Below are positions 8,366 to 17,345 of a DNA stretch of 61,593 nucleotides, one piece after another; the stretch's first letter is position 1, and every line of letters begins with the position of its first letter. Origin of the DNA: an uncultured Porphyromonadaceae bacterium. GTDB lineage: Bacteria > Bacteroidota > Bacteroidia > Bacteroidales > UBA11471. Under the pieces are notes generated by a model. That model was not told where the DNA came from. It did no database searches and saw only the letters and a program-made list of their open reading frames with translations. Both the position numbers and the translations under genes were made by a program. The stretch lies in the NCBI GenBank assembly GCA_900542765.1, contig UQOX01000014.1, positions 1 to 61,593 on the forward strand. Reading direction: 5' to 3'.

Positions 8366-8394
8366 TTGGATTTGCAGAAATTTGTTTATCTTTG
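8366..8394 (+). promoter_or_regulatory. Promoter of the his operon
   Basis: TTG at 8366-8368 and TATCTTTG at 8387-8394 match the Bacteroidetes promoter with 18-bp spacing. The transcript would start near 8401, just before the leader peptide. Confidence 0.8.
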
Positions 8395-8417
8395 CCTCAT
8401 AAAACAAGAGAAACGTC

Positions 8418-8462
8418 ATGTATAATATGATTCACCACCATCATGCTCATCATAGCTCTTAG
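8418..8462 (+). CDS. hisL: His operon leader peptide
   Basis: This is a 14-codon open frame reading MYNMIHHHHAHHSS. Six of 14 codons are histidine, four of them consecutive, which is the classic signature of a ribosome-sensed attenuation leader. It sits 17 bp after the predicted transcript start and about 110 bp before hisG. Its stop codon lies inside a hairpin (8457-8472), and a terminator follows at 8510-8545. Stalling at His codons when charged tRNA-His is scarce would change folding of the downstream RNA. Confidence 0.9.
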   Translation: MYNMIHHHHAHHSS

Positions 8463-8545
8463 CTTTAAGAGGTGGGTCGTTGTGTGTGAATTTTAATAGA
8501 GTATCGCTGAAAACGCTTGCCTCGCAAAGGCAAGCGTTTTTGTTT
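8457..8545 (+). promoter_or_regulatory. His attenuator: pause hairpin, antiterminator, terminator
   Basis: A first hairpin pairs CTCTTA with TAAGAG across the leader stop codon (about 8457-8472). The segment GAGGTGGGT just after it can pair, using G-U pairs, with GCTTGCCTC of the terminator's left arm (about 8515-8523), forming an antiterminator. The terminator itself has 13-nt arms (8510-8522 and 8528-8540) and a 5-nt loop, then a T-rich tract. The mutually exclusive pairings are read by hand and not energy-tested. Confidence 0.82.
8510..8545 (+). terminator. His operon attenuator terminator
   Basis: The stem AAACGCTTGCCT / AGGCAAGCGTTT with loop CGCAA is followed by a T-rich run. It is 27 bp upstream of hisG and 48 bp after the leader stop. 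Confidence 0.88.
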
Positions 8546-8571
8546 CGTCATCATTAGAAAAACAAAATAAC

Positions 8572-9423
8572 ATGTTACGCATTGCAATTCAATCAAAAGG
8601 CCGTCTCAATGAAGACTCCATGGCCTTACTCTCAGAATCGGGCATAAAATTGTCACCGGGAAAGCGCACGCTGTTGGTGCAATCGCCCAATTTCCCCATC
8701 GAAGTGCTTTTCCTGCGCGATGATGATATACCCGACTCGGTAGCTTCGGGCGTTGCCGACGTGGGTATCGTGGGCATGAACGAGTTCCTCGAAAAAGAAC
8801 GCAAAGCCGAGGTCGTAAAGGAGTTGGGTTTCAGTAAATGCCGCCTTTCGCTGGCCATACCCAAAGAGGTCGACTACCCGGGTCTCTCCTGGTTCAACGG
8901 CCGCAAGATAGCTACCTCATACCCGGTTATCCTGCGCCGCTTCTTGGAAGAAAACAATATCTCGGCCGATATACACATCATCACCGGTTCGGTCGAGATT
9001 GCCCCCGGCATCGGATTGGCCGACGCCATATTCGACATTGTAAGCTCGGGAAGTACCTTGGTGAGCAACAACCTGCGCGAAGTCGAGGTCGTCGTGAAAT
9101 CCGAGGCGGTACTCATTGCCACGCCCGGTCTCTCCGACGAGAAAAGGGAGATACTCGATGAGTTCCTCTTCCGTATGGAAGCCGTGCAAAAAGCCGAAGA
9201 CAAGAAATATGTGCTCATGAATGCGCCAACTTCTGCCGTCGATGACATTCTTGCCGTGCTGCCCGGCATAAAGAGTCCCACGGTCATGCCGTTGGCACAA
9301 GAGGGGTGGTGCTCGATTCACACGGTTCTCGACGAAAAATGTTTTTGGCAGATTATCAACAAGCTCAAATCGGTAGGCGCCGAAGGAATCCTGGCGTTGA
9401 ACATCGAAAAAATGGTCCTTTAA
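8572..9423 (+). CDS. hisG: ATP phosphoribosyltransferase, long form
   Basis: HisG joins ATP and PRPP in the first step of histidine synthesis. At 283 residues it is the long form: a bipartite catalytic domain with the PRPP-binding segment ADAIFDIVSSGSTL (about 150-163), then a C-terminal ACT-like regulatory domain of about 75 residues that binds histidine. It therefore does not need HisZ. It is the first structural gene after the attenuator, with 13 bp to hisD. Regulation is both by attenuation and, for this family, by feedback inhibition. Confidence 0.96.
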   Translation: MLRIAIQSKGRLNEDSMALLSESGIKLSPGKRTLLVQSPNFPIEVLFLRDDDIPDSVASGVADVGIVGMNEFLEKERKAEVVKELGFSKCRLSLAIPKEVDYPGLSWFNGRKIATSYPVILRRFLEENNISADIHIITGSVEIAPGIGLADAIFDIVSSGSTLVSNNLREVEVVVKSEAVLIATPGLSDEKREILDEFLFRMEAVQKAEDKKYVLMNAPTSAVDDILAVLPGIKSPTVMPLAQEGWCSIHTVLDEKCFWQIINKLKSVGAEGILALNIEKMVL

Positions 9424-9436
9424 TTCATAAAAGACA

Positions 9437-10726
9437 ATGGAAATCATCAAATATCCCTCTCGCGATACCTGGTCGCATATCGTGGAACGGCCACACCTCG
9501 ACGCCCGCACGCTGGGCGACACGGTTTCGGCCATGCTTGCTGACATACGACGCCGTGGCGATGAAGCCGTGAAAGAGTATGTGTCCCGCTTCCAAGGCGC
9601 CGCACTCGATACCCTCGAAGTCTCTCCCCAAGAGATGGCCGAGGCCGAAGCGGCTGTGTCGGACGACTTGAAAAAAGCCATAGCCGTAGCCCGGGACAAC
9701 ATCGCGCGGTTCCATGCCTCACAGGCGATGACGCCCCGCCGGGTCGAGACCGCCCCGGGGGTCGTATGCTGGCAGAAAGCCGTTCCCATCGAACGAGTGG
9801 GGCTCTATATCCCCGGCGGGACGGCCCCTCTCTTCTCGACCGTGTTGATGCTGGCCGTCCCGGCTCAGGTGGCCGGTTGTCGCGAAATAGTCCTGTGCTC
9901 CCCTTGTGCGGCCGATGGCAAGGTGCACCCGGCCGTGCTCTATGCGGCTCGGGTGGCGGGTGTGCACCGCATCTATAAACTCGGTGGCGTGCAGGCCATC
10001 GGTGCCATGGCCTACGGAACCCAATCGGTGCCTCGTGTATACAAGATTTTCGGTCCCGGCAACCAGTATGTGACCGAAGCCAAGCAACAGGTCACCCGTC
10101 ACGGTGTTGCCATCGACATGCCGGCCGGCCCTTCCGAGGTGGCAGTCGTTGCCGACGCCTCGTCCGATATGGCTTTTGTCGCTTCCGACTTTCTCTCTCA
10201 GGCGGAGCATGGCGCCGACAGCCAGTCGGTGCTTTTCACGACCGATGAGCCGATTATCGAGCCCCTCTTGGCCGAGATAGACCGTCAACTGGCACTCCTC
10301 TCCCGTCGCGAATTGACCGAGAAATCGCTCGCTCACAGCCGCATCGTCCTGCTGCGCGACAAAGATGAACTGGTCGACTTGGTCAACCTCTATGCGCCCG
10401 AACATCTCATACTTCAATGCGCCGATTATGCCGAGGTTGCCGATAGGGTGGTCAATGCCGGTTCGGTATTCCTGGGTCCCTATACGCCCGAGAGTGCCGG
10501 CGATTATGCTTCGGGTACCAACCACACGTTGCCTACCAGCGGTTATGCACGGGCTTACAGCGGAGTAAACCTCGACAGCTTTATCCGTAAAATCACTTTC
10601 CAGGAAATTTCGCGCGACGGGTTGCAGCACCTCGGCCCCGTCATCGAAGTCATGGCTGCCAACGAAGGACTCGATGCCCATAAAAATGCCGTTTCGGTGC
10701 GACTCGGCAAGGCGATTCAATCTTAA
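9437..10726 (+). CDS. hisD: Histidinol dehydrogenase
   Basis: The 429-residue zinc enzyme oxidises histidinol to histidine in two NAD-dependent steps. Recognisable features are ERVGLYIPGGTAPL, FGPGNQYVTEAK, the MPAGPSEVAV loop, SQAEHGADS with zinc-ligand and catalytic histidine, and PEHL. The length is normal. It lies between hisG and hisC with 13- and 15-bp gaps, in the same transcript. Confidence 0.97.
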   Translation: MEIIKYPSRDTWSHIVERPHLDARTLGDTVSAMLADIRRRGDEAVKEYVSRFQGAALDTLEVSPQEMAEAEAAVSDDLKKAIAVARDNIARFHASQAMTPRRVETAPGVVCWQKAVPIERVGLYIPGGTAPLFSTVLMLAVPAQVAGCREIVLCSPCAADGKVHPAVLYAARVAGVHRIYKLGGVQAIGAMAYGTQSVPRVYKIFGPGNQYVTEAKQQVTRHGVAIDMPAGPSEVAVVADASSDMAFVASDFLSQAEHGADSQSVLFTTDEPIIEPLLAEIDRQLALLSRRELTEKSLAHSRIVLLRDKDELVDLVNLYAPEHLILQCADYAEVADRVVNAGSVFLGPYTPESAGDYASGTNHTLPTSGYARAYSGVNLDSFIRKITFQEISRDGLQHLGPVIEVMAANEGLDAHKNAVSVRLGKAIQS

Positions 10727-10741
10727 AACCTCTAAGCAAAT

Positions 10742-11779
10742 ATGTTAGACCTTGAAAAATGGGTGAGACCCAATATCCTGAACTTGAAGCCCTATTCTTC
10801 GGCACGCGACGAATTTCAGGGAGAGGCATCGGTTTTTCTCGATGCCAATGAGAACCCTTACAATGCTCCCTACAATCGTTATCCCGACCCGATGCAATGG
10901 GCGCTGAAAAAGAAAATCGCGGCCATCAAGGGCGTTGAGCCTCGACGCATCTTCCTCGGTGTGGGCAGCGACGAATGTATCGATGTCTTGTATCGGGCAT
11001 TCTGCGAGCCCGGTCGCGACAATGTCGTGGCCATCGACCCGACCTATGGTATGTATAAGGTGTGTGCCGACATCAACGATGTCGAGTATCGTCCGGTGCG
11101 CATGACTCCCGATTTTGATTTCGATGTCGAGGCGATGTTGGCGGCTGCCGATGAACGCACGAAGTTGATGTTTTTCTGCTCTCCCAACAACCCCTCGGGC
11201 AACAGCCTGTCGAAGGAGAAAATAGAGCAGGTTCTAAGTCGGTTCGCGGGAATCGTGGTGGTCGATGAAGCCTATATCGACTTTGCGTCGCAGCCCGGCT
11301 TCCTGCCGCAGCTCCCGCAGCATGACAATCTGGTGGTGATGCACACCTTCTCCAAGGCATGGGGGGCGGCTTCGATACGCCTCGGCATGGCTTTTGCCCA
11401 CCCCGAAATCATAGCCCTTTTCAATAAGATAAAATATCCCTACAACATCAATCTGCTCACCCAGCAACACGCCTCCGAGATGCTCGACAACCACGAACAG
11501 GTGCGGCGGTGGGTCGATGAGCTGATTCAGTCGCGCGACGCGTTGCAGAAGAGTCTGGCGGCGCTTCCACATGTCAGGGGGATATATCCCAGCGATGCCA
11601 ATTTCCTTTTGGTACGTTTCGACGATGCGCAGGCCGTATATGACTATTTGGTCGGCCGGGGTATCATCGTGCGCAATCGCAACAAGATAAGACTTTGCGA
11701 AAATTGTCTGCGCATCACGGTCGGGACACCGCAGGAAGATCGCATATTGATAGAAACTCTGCAATCATATCCGTTATGA
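10742..11779 (+). CDS. hisC: Histidinol-phosphate aminotransferase
   Basis: This 345-residue fold-type I PLP enzyme makes histidinol phosphate from imidazole-acetol phosphate. Key features are [10 protein letters not shown] near the N-terminus, SPNNPSGN, the VVVDEAY segment with the PLP-contacting Asp, and the Schiff-base lysine in TFSKAWG. Its TGA overlaps the ATG of hisB by 4 bp, so translation of the two is probably coupled. Confidence 0.96.
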   Translation: MLDLEKWVRPNILNLKPYSSARDEFQGEASVFLDANENPYNAPYNRYPDPMQWALKKKIAAIKGVEPRRIFLGVGSDECIDVLYRAFCEPGRDNVVAIDPTYGMYKVCADINDVEYRPVRMTPDFDFDVEAMLAAADERTKLMFFCSPNNPSGNSLSKEKIEQVLSRFAGIVVVDEAYIDFASQPGFLPQLPQHDNLVVMHTFSKAWGAASIRLGMAFAHPEIIALFNKIKYPYNINLLTQQHASEMLDNHEQVRRWVDELIQSRDALQKSLAALPHVRGIYPSDANFLLVRFDDAQAVYDYLVGRGIIVRNRNKIRLCENCLRITVGTPQEDRILIETLQSYPL

Positions 11780-12912
11780 ACAACAAAAGCAAACGCGTGC
11801 TCTTCATCGACCGTGACGGGACGTTGGTGGTAGAACCCCCGGTCGATTATCAACTCGACAGCCTCGAAAAGTTGCAGTTCATACCCAAGGTGTTCCGTAA
11901 CATGGCCTATATCCGTGAGAAGCTCGATTTCGAGCTGGTCATGGTCACCAATCAGGACGGATTGGGTACTCCGTCGTTTCCCGAGGAGACTTTCTGGCCG
12001 GCTCACAATAAGATGTTGCAGGCTTTCGAAGGCGAAGGGGTGACTTTCGATGCCATACACATCGACCGTTCTTTCCCCGAAGAAAACCTGCCCACGCGCA
12101 AACCCGGTACGGCCATGCTCACGGCCTATCTCGACGGTAGTTACGATATGTCGGCTTCCTTTGTCATCGGAGACCGCATCACCGATATGCTCTTGGCGCG
12201 TAACCTCGGTTGCCGGGGTATCCTCTATGGTGACCCGACGATGCGACAAGCCGTCGAGGAGGCGCATCTCGAAAATGTATGTGCCCTCATTACCGATGAC
12301 TGGGACCGTATTTCGGAGTTCCTTTTTGCCGGGGAACGGCGTGCCGAGGTACGCCGCACCACGGCCGAAACCGATATACAGGTAAACTTGAATCTCGACG
12401 GGAACGGCCGTGGCGATATATCGACCGGCATAGGATTTTTCGACCACATGCTCGACCAGATTGCCCGGCACTCGGGCATGGATTTGCTGGTACGCTGCAA
12501 AGGCGACCTCCACGTCGATGAGCATCATACCATCGAAGATACCGGCATCGCTCTCGGTGAGGCCATCGCCCGGGCTTTGGGCGACAAGCGAGGCATAGAA
12601 CGTTACGGCTTCTGCCTGCCCATGGACGATTGTCTCTGTACGGTGGCCCTCGATTTTGGCGGCCGACCCTGGTTGGTGTGGAATGCCGTTTTCTATCGGG
12701 AGAAAATCGGCGACATGCCCACGGAAATGTTTTTGCATTTCTTCAAATCTCTCAGCGACGCCGCCCGCATGAACCTGACGGTGAAAGCCGAAGGCGAAAA
12801 CGAACATCATAAAATCGAGGGGATATTCAAAGCTTTTGCCCGCTCCTTGAAGATGGCGTTGCGTCGTGACATCTTCCACTATGAATTGCCTTCGACAAAA
12901 GGCGTTTTATAG
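11776..12912 (+). CDS. hisB: Bifunctional histidinol-phosphatase / imidazoleglycerol-phosphate dehydratase
   Basis: The 378-residue protein fuses a HAD phosphatase (FIDRDGTL, residues about 9-16) to the dehydratase domain ([19 protein letters not shown] and [16 protein letters not shown] with Mn-binding histidines). It thus covers steps seven and nine of the pathway. The start at 11776 gives the ATGA overlap with hisC and places the HAD motif near the N-terminus; an upstream ATG at 11695 inside hisC is not credible. hisH, hisA, hisF and hisIE are absent here and must lie elsewhere. A strong terminator follows. Confidence 0.96.
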   Translation: MNNKSKRVLFIDRDGTLVVEPPVDYQLDSLEKLQFIPKVFRNMAYIREKLDFELVMVTNQDGLGTPSFPEETFWPAHNKMLQAFEGEGVTFDAIHIDRSFPEENLPTRKPGTAMLTAYLDGSYDMSASFVIGDRITDMLLARNLGCRGILYGDPTMRQAVEEAHLENVCALITDDWDRISEFLFAGERRAEVRRTTAETDIQVNLNLDGNGRGDISTGIGFFDHMLDQIARHSGMDLLVRCKGDLHVDEHHTIEDTGIALGEAIARALGDKRGIERYGFCLPMDDCLCTVALDFGGRPWLVWNAVFYREKIGDMPTEMFLHFFKSLSDAARMNLTVKAEGENEHHKIEGIFKAFARSLKMALRRDIFHYELPSTKGVL

Positions 12913-12934
12913 GAGTTTTTATCAATTAATCGCA

Positions 12935-12982
12935 GCAGCCGGCTTTTCCTTCTCTTGCAAGCCGGCTGCATTTTTTTCTTTT
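12935..12982 (+). terminator. Terminator of the his operon
   Basis: The stem GCAGCCGGCTT (12935-12945) pairs with AAGCCGGCTGC (12959-12969) and is followed by a T-rich run (ATTTTTTTCTTTT). Confidence 0.92.
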
Positions 12983-13063
12983 GACATCTATCTCGTACAA
13001 TCCCCGGCTCATGTCCGTCCCGCGTCGTGTCTTGAATTTTGGGGAGCTCAGGTTTTTCTTTTT

Positions 13064-13090
13064 CCCTTTTCCCTTTTCCCTTTTCCCTTC
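13064..13090. repeat. CCCTTTT heptanucleotide array (G-quadruplex motif on minus strand)
   Basis: CCC and TTTT alternate so that four C-triplets occur at 13064, 13071, 13078 and 13085. The minus strand has four G-triplets separated by AAAA. It is in the gap between the convergent his and rnf operons, outside any gene. Confidence 0.8.
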
Positions 13091-13147
13091 GGAAAGAGTG
13101 GGGTAGAGGAAGTCGTTTTCCCAAGAAATCGGCATCAAAATAAAAAA

Positions 13148-13181
13148 AACGAAGGAGACTTCGTGTGAAGCCTCCTTCGTT
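13148..13181 (-). terminator. Terminator of the rnf operon
   Basis: The stem AACGAAGGAGGCTTC / GAAGTCTCCTTCGTT has one mismatch and a 4-nt loop and is followed on the minus strand by eight T. It lies 22 bp after the rnfA stop. Confidence 0.9.
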
Positions 13182-13203
13182 GCTATTGGGGTGAATGGAA
13201 AAC

Positions 13204-13785
13204 TTATCCGATTTTGATACCGGCAAATCCCATGAATGCGAGAGCCAGCAAGCCGGCGACAAGCAATGCGATGGGGGTACCTTGCATGGCTTTGGGCAGT
13301 TTGGTCGTTGCCAGTTGTTCGCGGATACCGGCAAAAATCACCATGGCGAGCATGAATCCGAGGGCGGTGGAGATGGCGAAAACAACCGATTCGAGCAAGT
13401 TGTACTCCTTTTGTATGACGAGAATGGCCACACCCAAGATGGTACAGTTGGTCGTGATCAGCGGCAGGAACACACCGAGAGCCTGATACAGGGGAGGAGA
13501 TACCTTTTTGAGGATAATTTCCACCATTTGCACGAGAGCGGCGATGACGAGAATGAAGACAATCGTCTGCATGAACCCGATGCCGAAGGCGTCGAGCAGG
13601 TATTTTTGCAGCAGATAGGTGCATATGGTGGCAATCGTCATCACGAAAGCAACAGCGGCACCCATACCGGTGGCTGTACTTACTTTCTTCGATACGCCCA
13701 AGAAAGGACAGATACCCAAGAATTGCGCCAATACGATGTTGTTGACAAAGATGGCGGTAATGAATATGGAAATGTAGGTAATCAT
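13204..13785 (-). CDS. rnfA: Rnf electron transport complex subunit A
   Basis: This 193-residue inner-membrane protein has six predicted helices and the conserved [18 protein letters not shown] region of RnfA/RsxA. It is homologous to RnfE in inverted topology, and the pair forms the membrane core of the ferredoxin:NAD+ oxidoreductase that moves Na+ or H+. It is the last gene of rseC-rnfBCDGEA, 5 bp after rnfE, and is followed by a terminator. Confidence 0.95.
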   Translation of the reverse strand: MITYISIFITAIFVNNIVLAQFLGICPFLGVSKKVSTATGMGAAVAFVMTIATICTYLLQKYLLDAFGIGFMQTIVFILVIAALVQMVEIILKKVSPPLYQALGVFLPLITTNCTILGVAILVIQKEYNLLESVVFAISTALGFMLAMVIFAGIREQLATTKLPKAMQGTPIALLVAGLLALAFMGFAGIKIG

Positions 13786-13790
13786 ATCGC

Positions 13791-14375
13791 TTATTTGGTT
13801 TTAAGTTTGTTGACAATGGCGATGAGGTAACCCAAGGCGATGAATGCACCCGGTGCCAGCACGAAGATGAGCGAACCGTAGTTCTCGGGGTAGATTACCA
13901 TATCGAATACTTTACCTGTTCCGAGGAACTCACGCACACTACCCAGCAGGGTGAGGGCGATGGTAAAGCCAAGACCTATTCCTATACCGTCGAGCATCGA
14001 GTCGAACGGGTTGTGCTTGGCGGCAAAAGCCTCGGCACGGCCCAAGACGATGCAGTTTACCACGATAAGGGGAATGAAGAGTCCCAGGCTTTCGTAGAGT
14101 GCCGGCACATAAGCCTCCATGCACATTTGCAGTATGGTCACAAAGGCGGCGATGATGACAATGTAGGAGGGAATGCGCACTTTGTCAGGAATAAAATTCT
14201 TGACCATGGAGATTACAAGGTTCGAGCAGATGAGGACAAACATCGTCGCTAAACCCATACCCAAACCGTTGATGGCCGATGAGGTGGTTCCCAAGGTGGG
14301 GCACATACCCAGCAGCAATACGAAGGTGGGGTTTTCGGTAATGATACCGTTGAGAATGATTTTAAATTTATTCAT
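13791..14375 (-). CDS. rnfE: Rnf electron transport complex subunit E
   Basis: The 194-residue membrane subunit carries [23 protein letters not shown], the family signature, and about six helices. The start at 14375 (MNKFKI) overlaps the end of rnfG by 8 bp; a longer frame upstream would read into rnfG. It pairs with RnfA in the membrane core. Confidence 0.94.
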   Translation of the reverse strand: MNKFKIILNGIITENPTFVLLLGMCPTLGTTSSAINGLGMGLATMFVLICSNLVISMVKNFIPDKVRIPSYIVIIAAFVTILQMCMEAYVPALYESLGLFIPLIVVNCIVLGRAEAFAAKHNPFDSMLDGIGIGLGFTIALTLLGSVREFLGTGKVFDMVIYPENYGSLIFVLAPGAFIALGYLIAIVNKLKTK

Positions 14376-14991
14376 GACTGGCCTCCTTTCCCATTTGGGT
14401 CGATGCGCCACGGGTGGCGTCGGTATTAGTATATGCGGCATAGGCGTTGGCTATGGCGTCGAGGAATGCGCGCGAACTGATGGTGGCCGCCGTGATGGCA
14501 TCGACGCTGCCTCCATCTTTTTTCACGGTGAGGTTGTCGCTGGCCGGGTTTTTACCCAACACGCTTTGGTCTCCCTTTTCTCCGCGGAACCACTCTTCCA
14601 TCTTTGATCCGAGGCCGGGGGTCTCGGCGTGGCTCAGAACGCGGTAGTTGCGTATCGTTCCGTCGGCATTGAAACCTACCATGACCGAAATCTCTCCGCT
14701 GAAACCTTTCTTGGTCTTGCTTTCGACGGCAGCGCCTACGAGTTTACCCTCTTTCTTGGCGGGGAAAACTTTCAGTTCGAGGTCGTTTACCGTCACGGTA
14801 TATTGTTCGTCGATGGGAGCGTTGTCAAACTCCGGGGCTACGTCTTTCACGGCCGTTTCCTGTTTCAGTTTCTTCGACAGTGCGATAGGCTCTTTGGTGA
14901 TGTTGTAGACATATCCCAGTAAAGCGCCCGTAATGACGGTGATGACCGTCAGCACTACGAGCATGTTTCCGAAAGATGATTGCTTTGCCAT
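14368..14991 (-). CDS. rnfG: Rnf electron transport complex subunit G
   Basis: This 207-residue subunit has one N-terminal transmembrane helix (about 9-30) and a periplasmic FMN-binding domain. The motif DAITAATISS near residue 170 matches the flavinylation consensus, so the threonine probably carries FMN through a phosphoester bond. PGLGSKMEEWFRG is also typical. Its ATG overlaps the rnfD stop as TAATG, indicating coupled translation. Confidence 0.93.
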   Translation of the reverse strand: MAKQSSFGNMLVVLTVITVITGALLGYVYNITKEPIALSKKLKQETAVKDVAPEFDNAPIDEQYTVTVNDLELKVFPAKKEGKLVGAAVESKTKKGFSGEISVMVGFNADGTIRNYRVLSHAETPGLGSKMEEWFRGEKGDQSVLGKNPASDNLTVKKDGGSVDAITAATISSRAFLDAIANAYAAYTNTDATRGASTQMGKEASHE

Positions 14992-15947
14992 TATTTCTTA
15001 ACCTCCCCAAATCGTTTAGGTTTCACATATTTGTTGATGAGCGGCGTTACGGCGTTCATAATCAGTATGGCAAATGACATACCCTCGGGATAGGCACCCC
15101 AGCGGCGAATGATGATGGTGAGCAATCCGATGCAGATACCATAGATGACCATGCCTTTGTGGGTCATGGGCGAAGTAACGTAGTCGGTGGCCATGAAGAT
15201 GGCGCCGAGCAACATACCACCCAGCAGCAACTGTTGCAGGGCTTCGGTGGCTTCAAATCCGTTGGTGAGCCAGGAGAAGATGAAGGCCGTTGCCAATATC
15301 GACACGGGAATGTGCCAAGTGATGACTTTGGTGATGAGCATGTAGGCAAAACCTATGAGCAAGGCGATGGCTCCGATTTCACCGAGGCTGCCACCCACAT
15401 TACCCAGCAACATGTCGGTCGTTGTGGCTTCGATGGGGAGACCTTGTTTGAGCAGTCCCAGCGGGGTGGCTGCGGTCTCGGCATCGAGGTATTGGGTGGT
15501 GAGCACGTCGGGTTTGGGCCAGGTGGTCATCTGCACGGGGAATGAGATGAGCAGGAATACACGACCCACGAGGGCGGGGTTGAAAATGTTGTTGCCCAAT
15601 CCGCCGAACGACATTTTACCGATACCGATGGCTACGAGCGCACCGATGAGGATAATCCATATCGGAAGGTTTGCCGGTACGTTGAAGGCCAGCAGTATGC
15701 CGGTGAGTATGGCCGAGCCGTCCGATACGGTGGGTTTTACTTTCAGAATGAATTTTTGAATGAGGTACTCAAAAAGTACGCACGCCACAACCGACGTGAG
15801 GGTCACTACCAAGGCTCCTACGCCAAAAAAGTATAGCGACACCAGAAAGGCCGGTATCAAGGCTATCAGCACATTGTACATGCATTTGGGAATAGAGTTC
15901 CCGCTGTGTACATGTGGTGAAGGTGATACAATAAAAGTCTGATTCAT
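14991..15947 (-). CDS. rnfD: Rnf electron transport complex subunit D
   Basis: The 318-residue polytopic subunit begins with SPSPHVHSGNSIPKCMYNV and has about nine helices. The DAETAATPLG segment is the expected covalent FMN site (threonine). It conducts electrons across the membrane between RnfC/B and RnfG. The gap to rnfC is 23 bp. Confidence 0.94.
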   Translation of the reverse strand: MNQTFIVSPSPHVHSGNSIPKCMYNVLIALIPAFLVSLYFFGVGALVVTLTSVVACVLFEYLIQKFILKVKPTVSDGSAILTGILLAFNVPANLPIWIILIGALVAIGIGKMSFGGLGNNIFNPALVGRVFLLISFPVQMTTWPKPDVLTTQYLDAETAATPLGLLKQGLPIEATTTDMLLGNVGGSLGEIGAIALLIGFAYMLITKVITWHIPVSILATAFIFSWLTNGFEATEALQQLLLGGMLLGAIFMATDYVTSPMTHKGMVIYGICIGLLTIIIRRWGAYPEGMSFAILIMNAVTPLINKYVKPKRFGEVKK

Positions 15948-15970
15948 AATAGCTGTTTTTCTTGAATTAC

Positions 15971-17305
15971 TTATTTGGCGTTGCGGCTGCGAATGATGGC
16001 GCCGACTTTGGCTTTCCCTTGACGTATGAAGTCGAGCAGCGGCCGGTGTGCCGGGCAGGTAAAGCTACATGAGCCGCATTCGATGCAGTCCATGACGTGT
16101 TCTTCCTCGGCGCATTCCCAGTTTTGATAGGTTGATGCTTTTGCCAGTACGTTGGGGGCCAGGCCCATGGGGCAGGCCGATACGCATTTGGCGCAGCGGA
16201 TACAGGGCTCCATCTCTTTGCGACGCGATTCGAGGTCGCGAATGAGAAGTACACCCGAGCAACCTTTTGTTGTGGCCATGTCGGTCGATACGACGGCTTT
16301 ACCCATCATGGGACCACCCGAGATGACCTTTTCGGTGTCTTGGGGCAGGCCACCGCACATGTCGATGAGTTGGCTGATGGGGGTACCGATGCGAACGCGC
16401 AGGTTCGACGGTTTGGCCAACGATTTGCCGGTTACCGTTACGATGCGTTCTACGAGCGGCTTGTTTTTCTGCACGGCCTCGTACACGGCAAATGCCGTTC
16501 CCACGTTTTGTACGACGGCACCGGTGGCGATGGGCAGGCCTCCGCTGGGCACCTGACGACGGATAACGGCGTCGATGAGTTGTTTTTCACCGCCTTGCGG
16601 GTATTTCACTTTCAGCGGGCAGATTTCGATGGCCGGATAGTTGGCGGCCAGTGCCTGCATGTGTGCGATGGCGTCGGGTTTGTTGTTTTCGATGCCGATG
16701 ACGGCACGGTCGACGTTGATGGCCTTGCGCAGGATTTCAGTACCGACCAGTATCTCTTCGCCTTTTTCCATCATGAGCTGGTGGTCGGAGGTGAGGTAAG
16801 GTTCACACTCTACGGCGTTGATGATGAGTATGGTGGCCGTCATTCCCGGGGGAGGGGTGAGTTTTACATGGGTGGGGAATGTGGCACCGCCCAAACCTAC
16901 GATACCGCACTCTTTGATGCGGTCGATGATGGCTTTGGCGTCGAGTTTGCATTCTTTTACGAGGGTTTCGCTCCGGTCGATGCTTTCTTCCCATTCATCT
17001 CCTTCGACATCGATGATGATGGCCGGACGTTGGTATCCGGCGGCGTCGATGGCCGTATCTATCTTGGCAACGGTTCCCGAAACGGGAGAGTGAATATTGG
17101 CCGAAACAAATCCGCCGGCTTGTGCCAGAAGGGTGCCCACTTTCACTTTGTCGCCTTTGGCAACGACAGCTTGCGCCGGGGCTCCGATGTGCTGAGAGAG
17201 CATCACGACGGCTTGCTTGGGAAGGGCCGCTGTGATGATTGCTTCTCCGGCAGATAGTTTATTCTCGGGGGGGTGTACCCCGCCTATCCGAAATGTTTTT
17301 AACAT
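15971..17305 (-). CDS. rnfC: Rnf electron transport complex subunit C
   Basis: This 444-residue peripheral subunit binds FMN and NADH. It has the N-terminal barrel-sandwich region (GGVHPPENK), a flavin/NADH-binding core (GIVGLGGATFPTHVK, NAVECEPYLT), and two 4Fe-4S motifs, CIRCAKCVSACP (about 366) and CIECGSCSFTCP (about 405). It lacks the long Ala-rich C-terminal tail of enterobacterial RsxC. It lies 40 bp after rnfB. Confidence 0.95.
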   Translation of the reverse strand: MLKTFRIGGVHPPENKLSAGEAIITAALPKQAVVMLSQHIGAPAQAVVAKGDKVKVGTLLAQAGGFVSANIHSPVSGTVAKIDTAIDAAGYQRPAIIIDVEGDEWEESIDRSETLVKECKLDAKAIIDRIKECGIVGLGGATFPTHVKLTPPPGMTATILIINAVECEPYLTSDHQLMMEKGEEILVGTEILRKAINVDRAVIGIENNKPDAIAHMQALAANYPAIEICPLKVKYPQGGEKQLIDAVIRRQVPSGGLPIATGAVVQNVGTAFAVYEAVQKNKPLVERIVTVTGKSLAKPSNLRVRIGTPISQLIDMCGGLPQDTEKVISGGPMMGKAVVSTDMATTKGCSGVLLIRDLESRRKEMEPCIRCAKCVSACPMGLAPNVLAKASTYQNWECAEEEHVMDCIECGSCSFTCPAHRPLLDFIRQGKAKVGAIIRSRNAK

Positions 17306-17345
17306 ATCTGTTTGTTTTATGCTGTTAATGGACTAATGTAGGTGT

